Source: Photobacterium frigidiphilum
GTDB taxonomy: Bacteria > Pseudomonadota > Gammaproteobacteria > Enterobacterales > Vibrionaceae
DNA length: 64,000 nucleotides
Reading direction: 5' to 3'
Assembly: GCF_003025615.1 (NCBI RefSeq)
Contig: NZ_PYMJ01000011.1
Coordinates: 101,665-165,664 of the forward strand
How positions within the stretch are numbered: the stretch's first letter is position 1; each line of letters opens with the position of its first letter. The translations under genes were made by a program, and so were the position numbers. The notes beneath the pieces are model-generated. The model saw nothing but the letters and a program-made list of their open reading frames with translations. It was not told the DNA's origin and did not search any database. Positions 54,945 to 64,000 of the stretch are shown in pieces.

Positions 54945-56324
54945 TTATGATTCACCTGTTTGTTCATCGCCTTTTTGCTGATTAGAGAAATATTCTTTTG
55001 TCAGCTTAAAGACCACAGGACTTAGCAATATCAGAGCAATTAGGTTAGGAATTGCCATCATTGCGTTTAATGTATCTGCGAGTAACCAAATGAATTCTAA
55101 AGAGCTGGTTGCACCAATAGGCACAGCCAAAATCCATAGTACTCGGAAAGGTACCACCGCTTTCACACCCAAAAGATACTGAACACACTTTTCGCTATAA
55201 AAGCTCCAGCCTAAAATTGTGGTGAAAGCAAAAACTGATAGAGCAATAGCAACAAGATAATTACCAATTCCGGGCAATGCTGAAGCAAAAGCGGCAGATG
55301 TAAGTGCCGCACCTGTTGCGCCAGATGTCCACTCACCTGATACCACAATGGCTAAACCAGTTATGCTACAAACGACTAAGGTATCAATAAAGGTACCCAG
55401 CATCGCGACTAAGCCTTGTGCTACCGGGTTCTTTGTTTGTGCCGCTGCATGCGCAATAGGCGCACTACCTAAACCAGCTTCATTCGAGAACACACCCCGA
55501 GCAACACCGAAACGAATTGCCGCCCAAACCGCCGCACCGGCAAATCCACCTTGAGCAGCAACTGGGTTGAACGCACTTTCAAAAATCAATGCAACGGCTG
55601 CCGGTACTTCTGCCGCATTGATCATCAATACGACTAAGCCTGCAGTAATATAAAAAGCAGCCATCAGTGGTACTAATTTTCCTGCAACATCAGCAATACG
55701 CTTTATGCCACCCATTAATACCAAACCAACCAGTACCATCATTACCAAGCCTGAAATCATTGGTGAAACACCAAAACTTGATTCAATAGCACTTGCAACG
55801 GAATTGGATTGCACTGTATTACCAATACCAAAACCGGCAATAGAACCAAAAATAGCAAACGCAGTCGCCAGCCAAGACCACTTGCTGCTTAAGCCATTTT
55901 TGATGTAATACATTGGGCCACCAACATGGTTCCCATTCGCATCGGTTTCACGGAATTTCACCGCACAAACCGCTTCTGCATATTTCGTTGCCATTCCGAC
56001 TAACGCTGTACACCACATCCAAAACAATGCGCCCGGACCACCTAAGAAGATAGCCGTTGCCACCCCCGCAATGTTACCTGTACCGATAGTGGCAGAAAGG
56101 GATGTCATTAACGCGTTGAACGGGCTTATCTCACCTTTTACATTTTCTTCTTTTTCAGGAATTCGTCCAGTCCATAACAATTTAAAGCCAGTACCTAGCT
56201 TTAGAATTGGCATTAATTTCAGACCAAACGTTAAAAATAATCCTACACCAAGAATCATTACTAGCATGGGAACACCCCACACCACACCATTTATTGCAGA
56301 TATCAAGTTCGTTAAAGCTTCCAT
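54945..56324 (-). CDS. Alanine/glycine:cation symporter (AGCS family)
   Basis: A 459-residue inner-membrane transporter with about eleven helices. It begins MEALTNLISAINGVVWG, a typical AGCS start, and contains SATIGTGNIAGVATAI and SNEAGLGSAPIAHAAAQ, the signature motifs of Na+:alanine/glycine symporters. It probably imports glycine or alanine for the adjacent cleavage system. I chose this ATG on conservation; a GTG start 27 bases upstream has poor spacing to its ribosome-binding site. Likely co-transcribed with gcvT. Confidence 0.9.
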   Translation of the reverse strand: MEALTNLISAINGVVWGVPMLVMILGVGLFLTFGLKLMPILKLGTGFKLLWTGRIPEKEENVKGEISPFNALMTSLSATIGTGNIAGVATAIFLGGPGALFWMWCTALVGMATKYAEAVCAVKFRETDANGNHVGGPMYYIKNGLSSKWSWLATAFAIFGSIAGFGIGNTVQSNSVASAIESSFGVSPMISGLVMMVLVGLVLMGGIKRIADVAGKLVPLMAAFYITAGLVVLMINAAEVPAAVALIFESAFNPVAAQGGFAGAAVWAAIRFGVARGVFSNEAGLGSAPIAHAAAQTKNPVAQGLVAMLGTFIDTLVVCSITGLAIVVSGEWTSGATGAALTSAAFASALPGIGNYLVAIALSVFAFTTILGWSFYSEKCVQYLLGVKAVVPFRVLWILAVPIGATSSLEFIWLLADTLNAMMAIPNLIALILLSPVVFKLTKEYFSNQQKGDEQTGES

Positions 56325-56425
56325 GGGGAACACTATCCTCGCTATTATCACTATCTCTGCAAAAACATAGTCGGCTTTGTTTTAAACAACAACTACCAAT
56401 GCTGATTGTTATGTTTTTGTTAATG

Positions 56426-56461
56426 AGTTTCCTATAATAGACAAAGTTTAGTTTAGTTCAA
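56426..56461 (-). promoter_or_regulatory. Candidate promoter and operator half-site of the symporter-gcvT unit
   Basis: On the minus strand TTGAAC (56461-56456) and TATTAT (56439-56434) are 16 bases apart. The -10 runs directly into AGGAAACT (56433-56426), the same word as in the palindrome at 57406-57425 beside the XRE regulator gene. Repressor binding here would block initiation. Confidence 0.55.
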
Positions 56462-56672
56462 CCCGTGCTCACTCACATAAATTCAGATTTCTTTCCGAAT
56501 CTGTCGATGTTGTCTAGATAATCAGCCACTAACACACTTGTGATGTGCTGCTTGATTCCCTTAAAAAACCTTAAATGTTAAACACTTGTCAATAATGACA
56601 AATAACTGGCAAACCTATCATCAAGCTTAAAAAACAAATGTTAAAAAGAAGATCTTCATCACACACATTGAG

Positions 56673-57299
56673 CTAAGAAGCTGTAACCCAAAGGATAAGT
56701 GCATCGTCTTCACTTAAAGAAACAAGCATATGCCCCATGTTTGCGTCGTAATATACGGAGTCTCCTTCGCTTAACATGACGGGTTCATAAAACTCAGAAT
56801 AGAAGGTTATCTGCCCTGACAACACCAATAAAAACTCTTCACCATCATGACGAATCCAATCAGAGTAATCTTCAAAAAAGCGGGCACGAACACGAGACTT
56901 AAACGGCATCATTTTCTTATGCGTTAACTGGGTTGCTAATAGCTCATGCTCATAGGTTGAAGTGGGATGTGGCTTACCCTCGCCAGTACGTGTTATATCA
57001 CGGCGACCTGTTGCCTTTATCTGCTTCGGTGGCGCAAAAAGTTGAGGTATATCAACACTTAAACCATTCGCCAACTTTTGCATGGCTTGAAATGTTGGCG
57101 ATATTTGTTCGTTTTCAATCTTAGAAAGCGTTGAACGTGCAAGACCTGTTCTTTTACTCGCTTCTTCAAGTGTTAAACCATGTGCCATGCGAATTTCTTT
57201 TAAGCGTTTACCGAGCTTTAGCGGCTTAATTTTTTCACTTTCCAGTTCTTTCGCAACGCTCATTGATGGGTAAATATCTTGTTCGTTTTTATCGGTCAT
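56673..57299 (-). CDS. XRE-family regulator with cupin domain
   Basis: A 208-residue regulator. A helix-turn-helix (about residues 32-86, with LKEIRMAHGLTLEEASKRTG and LARSTLSKIENEQ) is followed by a linker and a C-terminal cupin (about 135-208) with YSDWIRHDGEEFLLVLSG and ILWVTAS. This PuuR/SutR-like form senses a small ligand. Its position between the symporter-gcvT and glyA-gcvH-gcvP arms suggests it controls glycine degradation. AGGAGG lies before the ATG. A palindromic operator candidate lies upstream. Confidence 0.85.
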   Translation of the reverse strand: MTDKNEQDIYPSMSVAKELESEKIKPLKLGKRLKEIRMAHGLTLEEASKRTGLARSTLSKIENEQISPTFQAMQKLANGLSVDIPQLFAPPKQIKATGRRDITRTGEGKPHPTSTYEHELLATQLTHKKMMPFKSRVRARFFEDYSDWIRHDGEEFLLVLSGQITFYSEFYEPVMLSEGDSVYYDANMGHMLVSLSEDDALILWVTAS

Positions 57300-57405
57300 T
57301 ACGGCCCTCCTTGCCCAATACTATATCTTCATTCTGGCATAGCTTGCCCGAAACTTAAAAGTTATCGCGAATAAAAAACATGACCCATGCGTCATATTTG
57401 AAACA

Positions 57406-57425
57406 AAGTTTCCTTTAGGAAACTT
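57406..57425. promoter_or_regulatory. Candidate operator of the XRE-cupin regulator
   Basis: A perfect palindrome AAGTTTCC-TTTA-GGAAACTT about 105 bases upstream of the regulator gene. One half-site recurs at the symporter promoter. A weaker TAGGAATTT version occurs at 57613-57621 beside the glyA promoter region. The assignment to this regulator is an inference from position. Confidence 0.5.
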
Positions 57426-57631
57426 GGAAAATATAAAGCTGAAACATCGCCTTAATCAATGAAAAACTCATCATTTATAACGCCGATATTATTTCAACTT
57501 AATGTATTTAGAAATACCCCTCACCCCTTTATGTAAAAGGGGTTATCACAAATTAAAACAAACTATCAACGACTACTGTAAACTGAAATTGACTAACAAT
57601 TTGGTCTTATAATAGGAATTTACATGACAGA

Positions 57632-57647
57632 GCGCAAACGTTTGCGT
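57632..57647. promoter_or_regulatory. PurR-type operator upstream of glyA
   Basis: The 16 bases GCGCAAACGTTTGCGT contain the perfect palindrome CGCAAACGTTTGCG and match the enterobacterial PurR consensus closely. E. coli glyA is repressed by PurR, so the site is likely to link glycine and one-carbon supply to purine levels. It lies 224 bases before the glyA ATG, just after an AT-rich TATAAT (57609-57614). Confidence 0.75.
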
Positions 57648-57735
57648 ACAATAATTAGCATTAAAAAAGATAAAAATTCACTATTGGAAATTTTTGTTTG
57701 ATCGGCTATCTATAGAAGGGTATGTTACGTACTTG

Positions 57736-57761
57736 TTGGCAGTATTGCTCTTCACTGCCAA
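57736..57761 (+). promoter_or_regulatory. Stem-loop in the glyA leader
   Basis: A perfect 8-bp stem TTGGCAGT/ACTGCCAA with a 10-base loop in the roughly 220-base untranslated leader of glyA. No riboswitch consensus surrounds it. Confidence 0.45.
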
Positions 57762-57870
57762 GATAAAACAAGACGAAACGTTATTAAAATTAGAATAAAC
57801 CATACCTACAAATATGAACGGCTCTGATAAATGCTTAACGGCCTTGGAGCTCGACTTGAGGATAACGTGA

Positions 57871-59166
57871 ATGAAAGCTTCGTATCAAAATCATGATTTA
57901 GAAATGTTCTTTTCAACCAACCTTGCACAGGTTGACGGTGCCGTTAACGCAGGTATCGAAGCTGAGCTTAACCGCCAGAATCAGCAAATTGAGCTGATAG
58001 CCTCTGAAAACATCGTTTCTAAAGCAGTAATGCAAGCACAAGGTACTTGTTTAACCAATAAGTATGCTGAAGGTTATGCGGGCCGTCGTTACTACGGTGG
58101 TTGTGAACATGTTGATGAAGTAGAAAAGATCGCTATCGCTCGTGCCAAGCAATTATTCCAATGTGAATACGTTAATGTTCAGCCTCACTCTGGCGCTCAA
58201 GCAAACGGTGCCGTTATGCTTGCACTGCTTCAACCGGGTGACACTATCTTAGGTATGTCTTTGGATGCTGGCGGTCACTTAACACACGGTGCACGCCCTG
58301 CTCTTTCTGGTAAGTGGTTCGATGCTGTTCAATACGGTGTGAACAAAGACACCCTAGAAATTGATTACAACCAAGTACGTGAACTGGCTATCGAGCACAA
58401 ACCAAAAATGATTATTGCGGGTGGTTCAGCGATTCCTCGTATAATCAATTTTGCAAAATTCCGCGAAATCGCTGATGAAGTTGGCGCTTTCCTAATGGTT
58501 GATATGGCACACATCGCAGGTCTTATTGCTGCGGGAGAACACCCTAGCCCTATCCCACATGCGCATGTTATTACTACAACAACACACAAAACATTACGTG
58601 GTCCACGTGGTGGCATGATTCTAACAAACCTAGAAGACATCAATAAAAAGATTAACTCTGCGGTATTCCCTGGTCTTCAGGGTGGTCCGTTGATGCACGT
58701 TATTGCGGGTAAAGCTGTCGCATTTGGTGAAGCATTAGAACCTGATTTCAAAATTTATATCAAAAATGTGATTAGCAACGCCAAAGTATTAGCCGAAGTA
58801 CTACAAAATCGTGGCTGCGATATTGTAACTAACGGCACCGATACCCATTTGATGCTGGTTGACCTTCGCCCTAAGGGGTTGAAAGGTAATGCTGCTGAAA
58901 ATGCACTAGAACGTGCAGGCATCACTTGTAATAAAAATGGCATCCCGTTTGATACTGAAAAACCAATGGTAACCTCGGGTATTCGTTTAGGCACACCAGC
59001 GGGTACAAGCCGTGGCTTCGGCAATGACGAATTCAAGCAAATCGGTGAATGGATTGGCGATGTACTAGATGGTCTAGCGGCTAACCCAGAAGACAACAGT
59101 GAAGTGGAAAAACATGTTAAGCAGCAAGTTCAGAAGCTGTGCAGCCGTTTCCCGCTTTACCAGTAA
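57871..59166 (+). CDS. glyA: Serine hydroxymethyltransferase
   Basis: A 431-residue PLP enzyme that interconverts serine and glycine with tetrahydrofolate. The PLP lysine is K240 in [16 protein letters not shown]. Other family motifs are [32 protein letters not shown] (in two parts) and GGHLTHG. The N-terminus is about 12 residues longer than in the usual 417-residue enzyme. As part of a gcv cluster it is probably the second, degradative GlyA copy of Vibrionaceae. GAGG lies eight bases before the ATG. Confidence 0.95.
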   Translation: MKASYQNHDLEMFFSTNLAQVDGAVNAGIEAELNRQNQQIELIASENIVSKAVMQAQGTCLTNKYAEGYAGRRYYGGCEHVDEVEKIAIARAKQLFQCEYVNVQPHSGAQANGAVMLALLQPGDTILGMSLDAGGHLTHGARPALSGKWFDAVQYGVNKDTLEIDYNQVRELAIEHKPKMIIAGGSAIPRIINFAKFREIADEVGAFLMVDMAHIAGLIAAGEHPSPIPHAHVITTTTHKTLRGPRGGMILTNLEDINKKINSAVFPGLQGGPLMHVIAGKAVAFGEALEPDFKIYIKNVISNAKVLAEVLQNRGCDIVTNGTDTHLMLVDLRPKGLKGNAAENALERAGITCNKNGIPFDTEKPMVTSGIRLGTPAGTSRGFGNDEFKQIGEWIGDVLDGLAANPEDNSEVEKHVKQQVQKLCSRFPLYQ

Positions 59167-59188
59167 AAACCAAAACTTACCGACATAT

Positions 59189-59240
59189 CATGCTCTCGTA
59201 ACACCTCTTTTTTATGAAGAACATCGTTATAGAGAGCATG
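59189..59240 (+). promoter_or_regulatory. Long-loop hairpin between glyA and gcvH
   Basis: Arms CATGCTCTC and GAGAGCATG pair perfectly over 9 bp around a 34-base loop containing a TTTTTTAT run. It may set the relative level or stability of the downstream message. Confidence 0.45.
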
Positions 59241-59337
59241 TAACAACAAAAATGATTAATTCAAATGGCCTGTCTGTATAAACAGCACGCTTTTTTAAAA
59301 AACATTATCTGCGGAAAATTTACGCAAGGAGTTTAAA

Positions 59338-59715
59338 ATGGAAAATACACTTAAGTTTGCTGAAAGCCATGAGTGGGTTCGTGATAACGGTGACGGCACT
59401 ATCACCATGGGCATTTCTAACCACGCTCAAGGTCTTTTAGGCGACGTGGTTTTTGTAGATCTTCCAGAAGTTGGTGATTCAGTTGAAGCAGGCGAAACAT
59501 TCTCTCTTGTTGAATCAGTAAAAGCAGCATCTGATATTTACGCTCCTGTTACTGGTGAAATTGTTGAAATCAACGAAGATCTAGAAGATAGCCCAGAGCT
59601 TGTAAACGAAGAACCGTACGAAGGCGGCTGGATTGCTAAAATTAAGATCAGCGACGTTGAAGAGCTGACTAAGCTTACTGCTGGTGACAAATACTTAGAA
59701 TCTATCGAAGACTAA
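59338..59715 (+). CDS. gcvH: Glycine cleavage system H protein
   Basis: A 125-residue lipoyl carrier. The lipoylation site is the Lys in [15 protein letters not shown] (Lys 62). The start [17 protein letters not shown] and the end [13 protein letters not shown] match GcvH. It shuttles the aminomethyl group from GcvP to GcvT. AAGGAG precedes the ATG. It lies 171 bases after glyA in the same direction. Confidence 0.96.
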   Translation: MENTLKFAESHEWVRDNGDGTITMGISNHAQGLLGDVVFVDLPEVGDSVEAGETFSLVESVKAASDIYAPVTGEIVEINEDLEDSPELVNEEPYEGGWIAKIKISDVEELTKLTAGDKYLESIED

Positions 59716-59760
59716 GGTCTCTATCGAAATCTAAGTATCTCTTGAAAACTAGGTAAATCT

Positions 59761-59828
59761 CGGCTTTTGGTTGAGCGATGTCTTCTTTTAGACACTTGCT
59801 TCTACAGATACCAATCAAAAGCCGTTTT
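59761..59828 (+). promoter_or_regulatory. Terminator-like hairpin between gcvH and gcvP
   Basis: CGGCTTTTGGTTG pairs with CAATCAAAAGCCG (one G-T) across a 38-base loop and is followed by TTTT. It could act as a partial terminator or attenuator between the two genes. Confidence 0.5.
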
Positions 59829-59915
59829 AAGCAATACTCCGATGACTTATAGCAATTACGTCAGATCATTGAATCACAATGGATGTAATTGGTAGCAACT
59901 GTTCAGGAAAGAACC

Positions 59916-62795
59916 ATGACCGACATGACTCTTCTAAATGCTTTAAGCGACGACCAAGATTTTGCGGGTCGCCACAATGGCCCCAATGCTGCACAACAAA
60001 ATATTATGCTGAAAGCAATTTCAGCAGAAAGCGTTGAGCAGCTAATAGCGCAAACAGTTCCAGCAGATATTCGTCTGCCAGAACCTATGAAGCTGGATCC
60101 AGCACAAAGTGAAGCAGACATGCTGACTTCTCTTAAAGCTATTGCAAGCAAGAACATCATTAATCGTAGCTATATCGGTCAAGGTTACTATAACAACCTA
60201 ACGCCAAATGTTGTGCTTCGTAACGTGCTTGAAAATCCAGGTTGGTACACTGCGTACACACCTTACCAGCCAGAAATCTCTCAAGGTCGCCTTGAATCTC
60301 TGCTTAATTACCAGCAGATGATTATGGACCTAACAAGCATGGAACTGGCAAACGCCTCTTTGCTTGATGAAGCAACAGCAGCAGCAGAAGCAATGACACT
60401 GTGTTTACGTGCAGGTAAGAGTAAGAGCAAAGCTTTCTTTGTTTCTAACGACCTACACCCTCAAACAGTTGACGTTGTTCGCACTCGTGCAGAATACATT
60501 GGTATTGAAATCATCACAGGTTCAGTTGAAGAACTGGATAACCACGATGTATTCGGTGCCTTAGTACAATACCCAGGTACAACGGGTGTCATCGCTGATT
60601 TAACAGACATCATTGAAAAAGCACACGCGAAAAAAACACTGGTTGCTGTAGCATCTGATCTACTAGCACTAACATTGCTTAAAGCACCTGGTGAAATGGG
60701 CGCAGACGTAGTAATTGGTAGTGCACAGCGCTTCGGTGTACCAATGGGATTCGGCGGTCCACACGCTGGTTTCATGGCAACAAAAGACAAGCACAAGCGT
60801 ACTATGCCAGGCCGTGTAATCGGTGTTTCTAAAGATGCGAAAGGCAACCAATCTCTTCGTATGGCAATGCAAACGCGTGAGCAACACATTCGTCGTGAAA
60901 AAGCGACATCGAACATCTGTACCGCACAGGCTCTATTAGCCAATATGGCTGCATTCTATGCCCTGTACCACGGTCCTGAAGGCCTTCGTAAAATTGGCCG
61001 TCGTGTTCACCACTTAACAGCAATTCTTGCTGCAGGTTTACGTAATTCAGGTATCGAGCTAGCAAGTGATACATTCTTCGATACGATTACGCTTAACACT
61101 GGCAAGAAAACTGAAGATTTCTACAAAAAAGCACTAGCTGCTGGTATCAACCTGCGTAAGTTTGACGTTCAGCTAGGTATCAGCCTAGATGAAACCACCA
61201 AGGTTTCTGACGTTGAAGAGCTACTGGCTATCTTTACTGGCAACGAATTAAAAGCATCGATGTTCACAGCAGATATTGCTGCTGACGAATTTGCTGCAAT
61301 TCCAGAAAGCTGCCGTCGTACAAGTAAGTACCTAACACACCCTGTTTTCAACGAGCACCACAGTGAAACGCAAATGATGCGCTACATGAAGAAGCTTGAA
61401 AACAAAGATTACTCGCTGACACACGGTATGATCCCGCTAGGCAGCTGTACAATGAAGTTGAATGCAGCAGCAGAGATGATTCCAATCACTTGGCCTGAAT
61501 TCGGTTCACTGCACCCATTCGCACCAGCAGATCAAACTAAAGGCTATCAAGAGCTTGCCTCTAAGCTTTCTGAAATGCTGTGTTCTGTTACTGGTTACGA
61601 TGCATTCTCTCTACAGCCAAACTCTGGCGCACAGGGTGAATATGCAGGTCTAATCGCGATTCAACGTTACCACCAGCACAATGGCGACAGCCACCGTAAT
61701 GTTTGTTTGATTCCTAGTTCTGCGCACGGTACTAACCCTGCATCAGCAGCAATGGTATCAATGAAAGTTGTGGTTGTAGGTTGTGATGAAAAAGGCAACG
61801 TCGATGTTGCAGATCTGAAAGATAAGATCGAAAAACACCGCGATAACCTATCATGCATTATGATCACATACCCTTCTACACACGGTGTATACGAAGAAGC
61901 TGTACGTGAAGTCTGTGACCTTGTACACGATGCTGGCGGTCAAGTTTACCTTGATGGCGCAAACATGAACGCACAGGTTGGTTTAACTAACCCAGGCTTT
62001 ATCGGTTCAGATGTTTCGCACCTTAACCTACACAAAACGTTCTGCATTCCACACGGTGGCGGCGGTCCTGGTATGGGTCCTATCGGTGTTAAATCACACC
62101 TAGCACCTTTCCTACCTGGTCACGTTCAATCGACTGCTGATGAAGGCCAGCAGTACGCTGTTTCTGCAGCAGAGCTAGGTTCAGCTTCTATTCTTCCTAT
62201 CTCATACGCTTACATCGCGATGATGGGTGAAGAAGGGCTTACTGAAGCAACGAAGCTTGCTATCTTGAACGCGAACTACGTTATGGAACGTCTACGCCCA
62301 CACTACCCTGTTCTTTACCGTGGTACTGAAGGCCGTATTGCTCACGAATGTATTATCGACATTCGCCCACTAAAAGAAGCCTCTGGCATTTCTGAAGAAG
62401 ATGTAGCGAAGCGCTTAATGGACTACGGTTTCCATGCGCCAACCATGTCTTTCCCTGTTGCCGGTACGCTGATGATTGAACCGACTGAATCTGAAGATTT
62501 AGCTGAGCTTGATCGTTTCTGTGACGCGATGATTGCAATTCGTCAAGAAATTGCACGCGTTCAAGAAGGTGAATGGCCAATCGACGACAACCCGTTGGTA
62601 CATGCCCCGCATACACAGGCAGATCTAATGGAAACTGAGTGGAACCGTGCTTACAGTCGCGAAACTGCTTGCTTCCCAACAGATCACACTCGAGCATCTA
62701 AGTATTGGCCAACAGTGAACCGCGTTGATAATGTATTCGGTGACCGTAACTTAATCTGTTCTTGCCCAAGCATCGAGAGCTACATCGAAGATTAA
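59916..62795 (+). CDS. gcvP: Glycine dehydrogenase (decarboxylating), P protein
   Basis: A 959-residue PLP enzyme, the size of standard homodimeric GcvP. It decarboxylates glycine and loads the aminomethyl group onto GcvH. The PLP Lys is in [20 protein letters not shown]; the N-terminal part has [13 protein letters not shown] and [16 protein letters not shown] lies before the ATG at 59916; a TTG 27 bases upstream is less likely. Codon use is strongly biased toward common codons. A strong terminator follows. Confidence 0.95.
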   Translation: MTDMTLLNALSDDQDFAGRHNGPNAAQQNIMLKAISAESVEQLIAQTVPADIRLPEPMKLDPAQSEADMLTSLKAIASKNIINRSYIGQGYYNNLTPNVVLRNVLENPGWYTAYTPYQPEISQGRLESLLNYQQMIMDLTSMELANASLLDEATAAAEAMTLCLRAGKSKSKAFFVSNDLHPQTVDVVRTRAEYIGIEIITGSVEELDNHDVFGALVQYPGTTGVIADLTDIIEKAHAKKTLVAVASDLLALTLLKAPGEMGADVVIGSAQRFGVPMGFGGPHAGFMATKDKHKRTMPGRVIGVSKDAKGNQSLRMAMQTREQHIRREKATSNICTAQALLANMAAFYALYHGPEGLRKIGRRVHHLTAILAAGLRNSGIELASDTFFDTITLNTGKKTEDFYKKALAAGINLRKFDVQLGISLDETTKVSDVEELLAIFTGNELKASMFTADIAADEFAAIPESCRRTSKYLTHPVFNEHHSETQMMRYMKKLENKDYSLTHGMIPLGSCTMKLNAAAEMIPITWPEFGSLHPFAPADQTKGYQELASKLSEMLCSVTGYDAFSLQPNSGAQGEYAGLIAIQRYHQHNGDSHRNVCLIPSSAHGTNPASAAMVSMKVVVVGCDEKGNVDVADLKDKIEKHRDNLSCIMITYPSTHGVYEEAVREVCDLVHDAGGQVYLDGANMNAQVGLTNPGFIGSDVSHLNLHKTFCIPHGGGGPGMGPIGVKSHLAPFLPGHVQSTADEGQQYAVSAAELGSASILPISYAYIAMMGEEGLTEATKLAILNANYVMERLRPHYPVLYRGTEGRIAHECIIDIRPLKEASGISEEDVAKRLMDYGFHAPTMSFPVAGTLMIEPTESEDLAELDRFCDAMIAIRQEIARVQEGEWPIDDNPLVHAPHTQADLMETEWNRAYSRETACFPTDHTRASKYWPTVNRVDNVFGDRNLICSCPSIESYIED

Positions 62796-62842
62796 TGATC
62801 TGCTGATCATGGATAATCAAGTTGAAGACTAGCTTGATAGTT

Positions 62843-62873
62843 AAAAAGCGAACCGAAAGGTTCGCTTTTTTAT
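62843..62873 (+). terminator. Terminator of gcvP
   Basis: Stem AAAAGCGAACC/GGTTCGCTTTT with a GAAA tetraloop, followed by TT-ATT. Confidence 0.88.
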
Positions 62874-63147
62874 TGTTCTTTTTTAAGGGTTAATAAGGAA
62901 TGGCTTAGCGTTAGTTCAAGATATGTTGTGGTCAAGTAAAACTCCATCCTAAGTAAGTGAAATTATTATTGCCGAATAGACTGTAGATAAACATGAATTT
63001 CAGAAATGCATTTTTGCTTGTAGATAAGTAATTTCTACTTAGTAGACGTGTTCACTATCTTCCTGTTTAAGATATTACTTAAAATTTAGGTAGTAAATAA
63101 TTGATGTAAGGTAAATTGTGTATTACAAAAATTAAGTCAAGGGGCAC

Positions 63148-63214
63148 TATACCCAAGTTACCTCAAGATGTTCGTTTCAGCGAGAATCCTGTATCTTGAG
63201 GTGACTTGAGTATA
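63148..63214. repeat. Short 67-bp copy of the MITE-like element
   Basis: Both ends are present (TATACCCAAGTTACCTCAAG and CTTGAGGTGACTTGAGTATA), so this is an internally deleted copy of the 266-bp element. It lies in the 440-base gap between gcvP and the DUF1737-like gene, in which nothing else was recognised. Confidence 0.8.
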
Positions 63215-63235
63215 AAGGTATTGCTGTCACATTTG

Positions 63236-63403
63236 TTAGTCGTCTTTAACCATCGACTGGGTATACCAGCAGGTTAATGTCTTATCTGAACCAACCAGAT
63301 TAACTACAATATCACCATAGAGTTTCCACCCCTGATCAAAAAGAAGGTTAATTTTCTTTTCAAATTCAAACTCATGTTTATCGCAGACAATTTTGTATTT
63401 CAT
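63236..63403 (-). CDS. DUF1737-like small protein
   Basis: A 55-residue protein starting MKYKIVCDKHEFEFEKKIN, with LLFDQGWKLYGDIVVN, which is the DUF1737 pattern (short strand, helix, then GW-x-LYG). GGAGAG lies five bases before the ATG. The family is found next to diverse genes and has no known function. Confidence 0.65.
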   Translation of the reverse strand: MKYKIVCDKHEFEFEKKINLLFDQGWKLYGDIVVNLVGSDKTLTCWYTQSMVKDD

Positions 63404-63549
63404 AATTGCTCTCCAACTAACACCACATAAGAAAACGGATGAACAAGATTTTTTATTATTGCCAGTTCACCGTAAACTGAATGCTAAGTCGATGTTTATA
63501 TGACAAGAATAAAACGACCAGCATCTTAAATAATAGTCATAAATAATTA

Positions 63550-63565
63550 GGTTCTGTTGCAAAAG
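63550..63565. mobile_element. Possible IS6-family terminal repeat remnant
   Basis: GGTTCTGTTGCAAAAG resembles the terminal inverted repeat of IS6-family elements (GGTTCTGTTGCAAAG). No transposase of that family or opposite end is visible, so this is only a fragment, if real. Confidence 0.35.
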
Positions 63566-63658
63566 AATCACTCATTCTGATCTTTTACAACTAGCTTCGT
63601 TATATGTCAGCAACCGTTTTACTATTTCCTCTCAATTTCAAACTATTAGAGAAGATCA

Positions 63659-63899
63659 GTTGATACAAGTAACACTAGGGCGAACAGTGAGGCTGAGCGG
63701 CGTATCCGAGGGGGTTATCCAGCGTAAAATTAGCTATGGGACAACATCAGATGCAGGGGATAAGTTCAGAAGCCGGATACATACTCTAATAGATACCTGT
63801 AAAAAGCGGGAACTATCAACCATGTCAGTGCTGACAGAAATCATTACGTCTGTAGTTCATAGGCAGCCTTACCGTAAGCGTCTGGGCAACGACACCTAG
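63659..63899 (+). pseudogene. IS66-family transposase C-terminal fragment, frameshifted
   Basis: One frame reads NSEAERRIRG, the N-x-x-AER active-site region of IS66 transposases. After a run of five G (63710-63714) the next frame continues VIQRKISYGTTSDAGDKFRS and TLIDTCKKREL, the usual sequence after it. One extra base explains the switch. The N-terminal bulk of the transposase is missing. Confidence 0.65.
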
Positions 63900-64000
63900 C
63901 TATGCTTAATATTCCATGGCAGCAACGCGTCAATATTATTCGGTTTTTCAGCAATCTGCTGCAAGCAGGTTGCGATATAATCATGAACAAGAAGATTATT
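63896..64000 (-). CDS. C-terminus of a second IS66-family transposase (runs off window)
   Basis: The minus-strand frame enters from the right edge and ends HDYIATCLQQIAEKPNNI then DALLPWNIKHS and a stop. This is the short C-terminal domain typical of many IS66 transposases. It meets the plus-strand fragment tail to tail. Only 34 residues are visible, so the state of the element cannot be judged. Confidence 0.6.
   Translation of the reverse strand, partial: NNLLVHDYIATCLQQIAEKPNNIDALLPWNIKHS

Noticed and set aside
57621..57700. Start of a small ORF at ATGACAGAGCGC upstream of glyA
   Set aside because: It is short, has no ribosome-binding site and coincides with the PurR-type box.
1..64000. 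tRNA, rRNA or CRISPR loci
   Set aside because: None was recognised on either strand by eye; no cloverleaf with TTCRA arm or ordered repeat-spacer array was found.

Overview
The window looks like a piece of a Vibrionaceae genome, most likely Photobacterium or a close Vibrio relative. The grounds are moderate-to-low GC, close protein-level resemblance to Vibrionaceae housekeeping proteins (AroG, GlyA, GcvP, RhlE, GltS), a DUF2986 protein, and a dispersed element with TATACCCAAG-type ends that occurs several times. The order gcvT, XRE-cupin regulator, glyA, gcvH, gcvP resembles the second glycine cluster that Vibrionaceae carry on the small chromosome. A secondary-chromosome origin is therefore plausible but not proven here.

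Layout. 0-30 kb is ordinary accessory and housekeeping sequence: a YdiL-like regulator, an ABC-class ATPase, membrane and periplasmic proteins of unknown role, a DsbA-like thioredoxin protein, a patatin lipoprotein, an M14 peptidase, a methyltransferase, an exonuclease, RhlE, a periplasmic nucleotidase, a LysR regulator, two small outer-membrane proteins, GltS, a rhomboid protease, MarR and a Bcr/CflA efflux pump. One GNAT acetyltransferase is frameshifted. 30.4-37.35 kb is a compact phage-derived defence island, described below. 37.4-48 kb carries a crotonase, lipoproteins, an ArsR regulator, aroG and a four-gene polar amino-acid ABC transporter. 48-53.5 kb holds a PlpD-like patatin/beta-barrel protein, a GcvR-like ACT protein, an SDR, a GST and small proteins. 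53.7-62.9 kb is the glycine cleavage cluster. The right end contains a DUF1737-like gene and IS66 debris.

The most interesting part is 30.4-37.35 kb. Two 37-bp direct repeats (33 of 37 identical) bracket an Ogr/Delta-like phage activator, a HEPN protein resembling the ApeA defence protein, a complete retron, and the C-terminal remnant of a P2-type portal protein. The retron consists of a non-coding RNA with matching a1/a2 arms, a long msd hairpin and a well-spaced promoter, then a reverse transcriptase with YADD, a PtuA-like ATPase and a PtuB-like HNH nuclease. All are on the minus strand with overlapping or 2-nt gene junctions. This is the architecture of type I-A (Ec78/Ec83-like) retrons. 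The flanking Ogr and portal genes suggest that the cassette occupies a defence hotspot of a decayed P2-like phage or satellite.

The glycine region forms one metabolic unit. An alanine/glycine:cation symporter and gcvT run leftward, and glyA-gcvH-gcvP run rightward. Between them is an XRE-cupin regulator whose upstream region contains a perfect palindrome; a half-site of the same sequence overlaps the symporter promoter. A PurR-type box lies upstream of glyA. I found no glycine riboswitch by eye.
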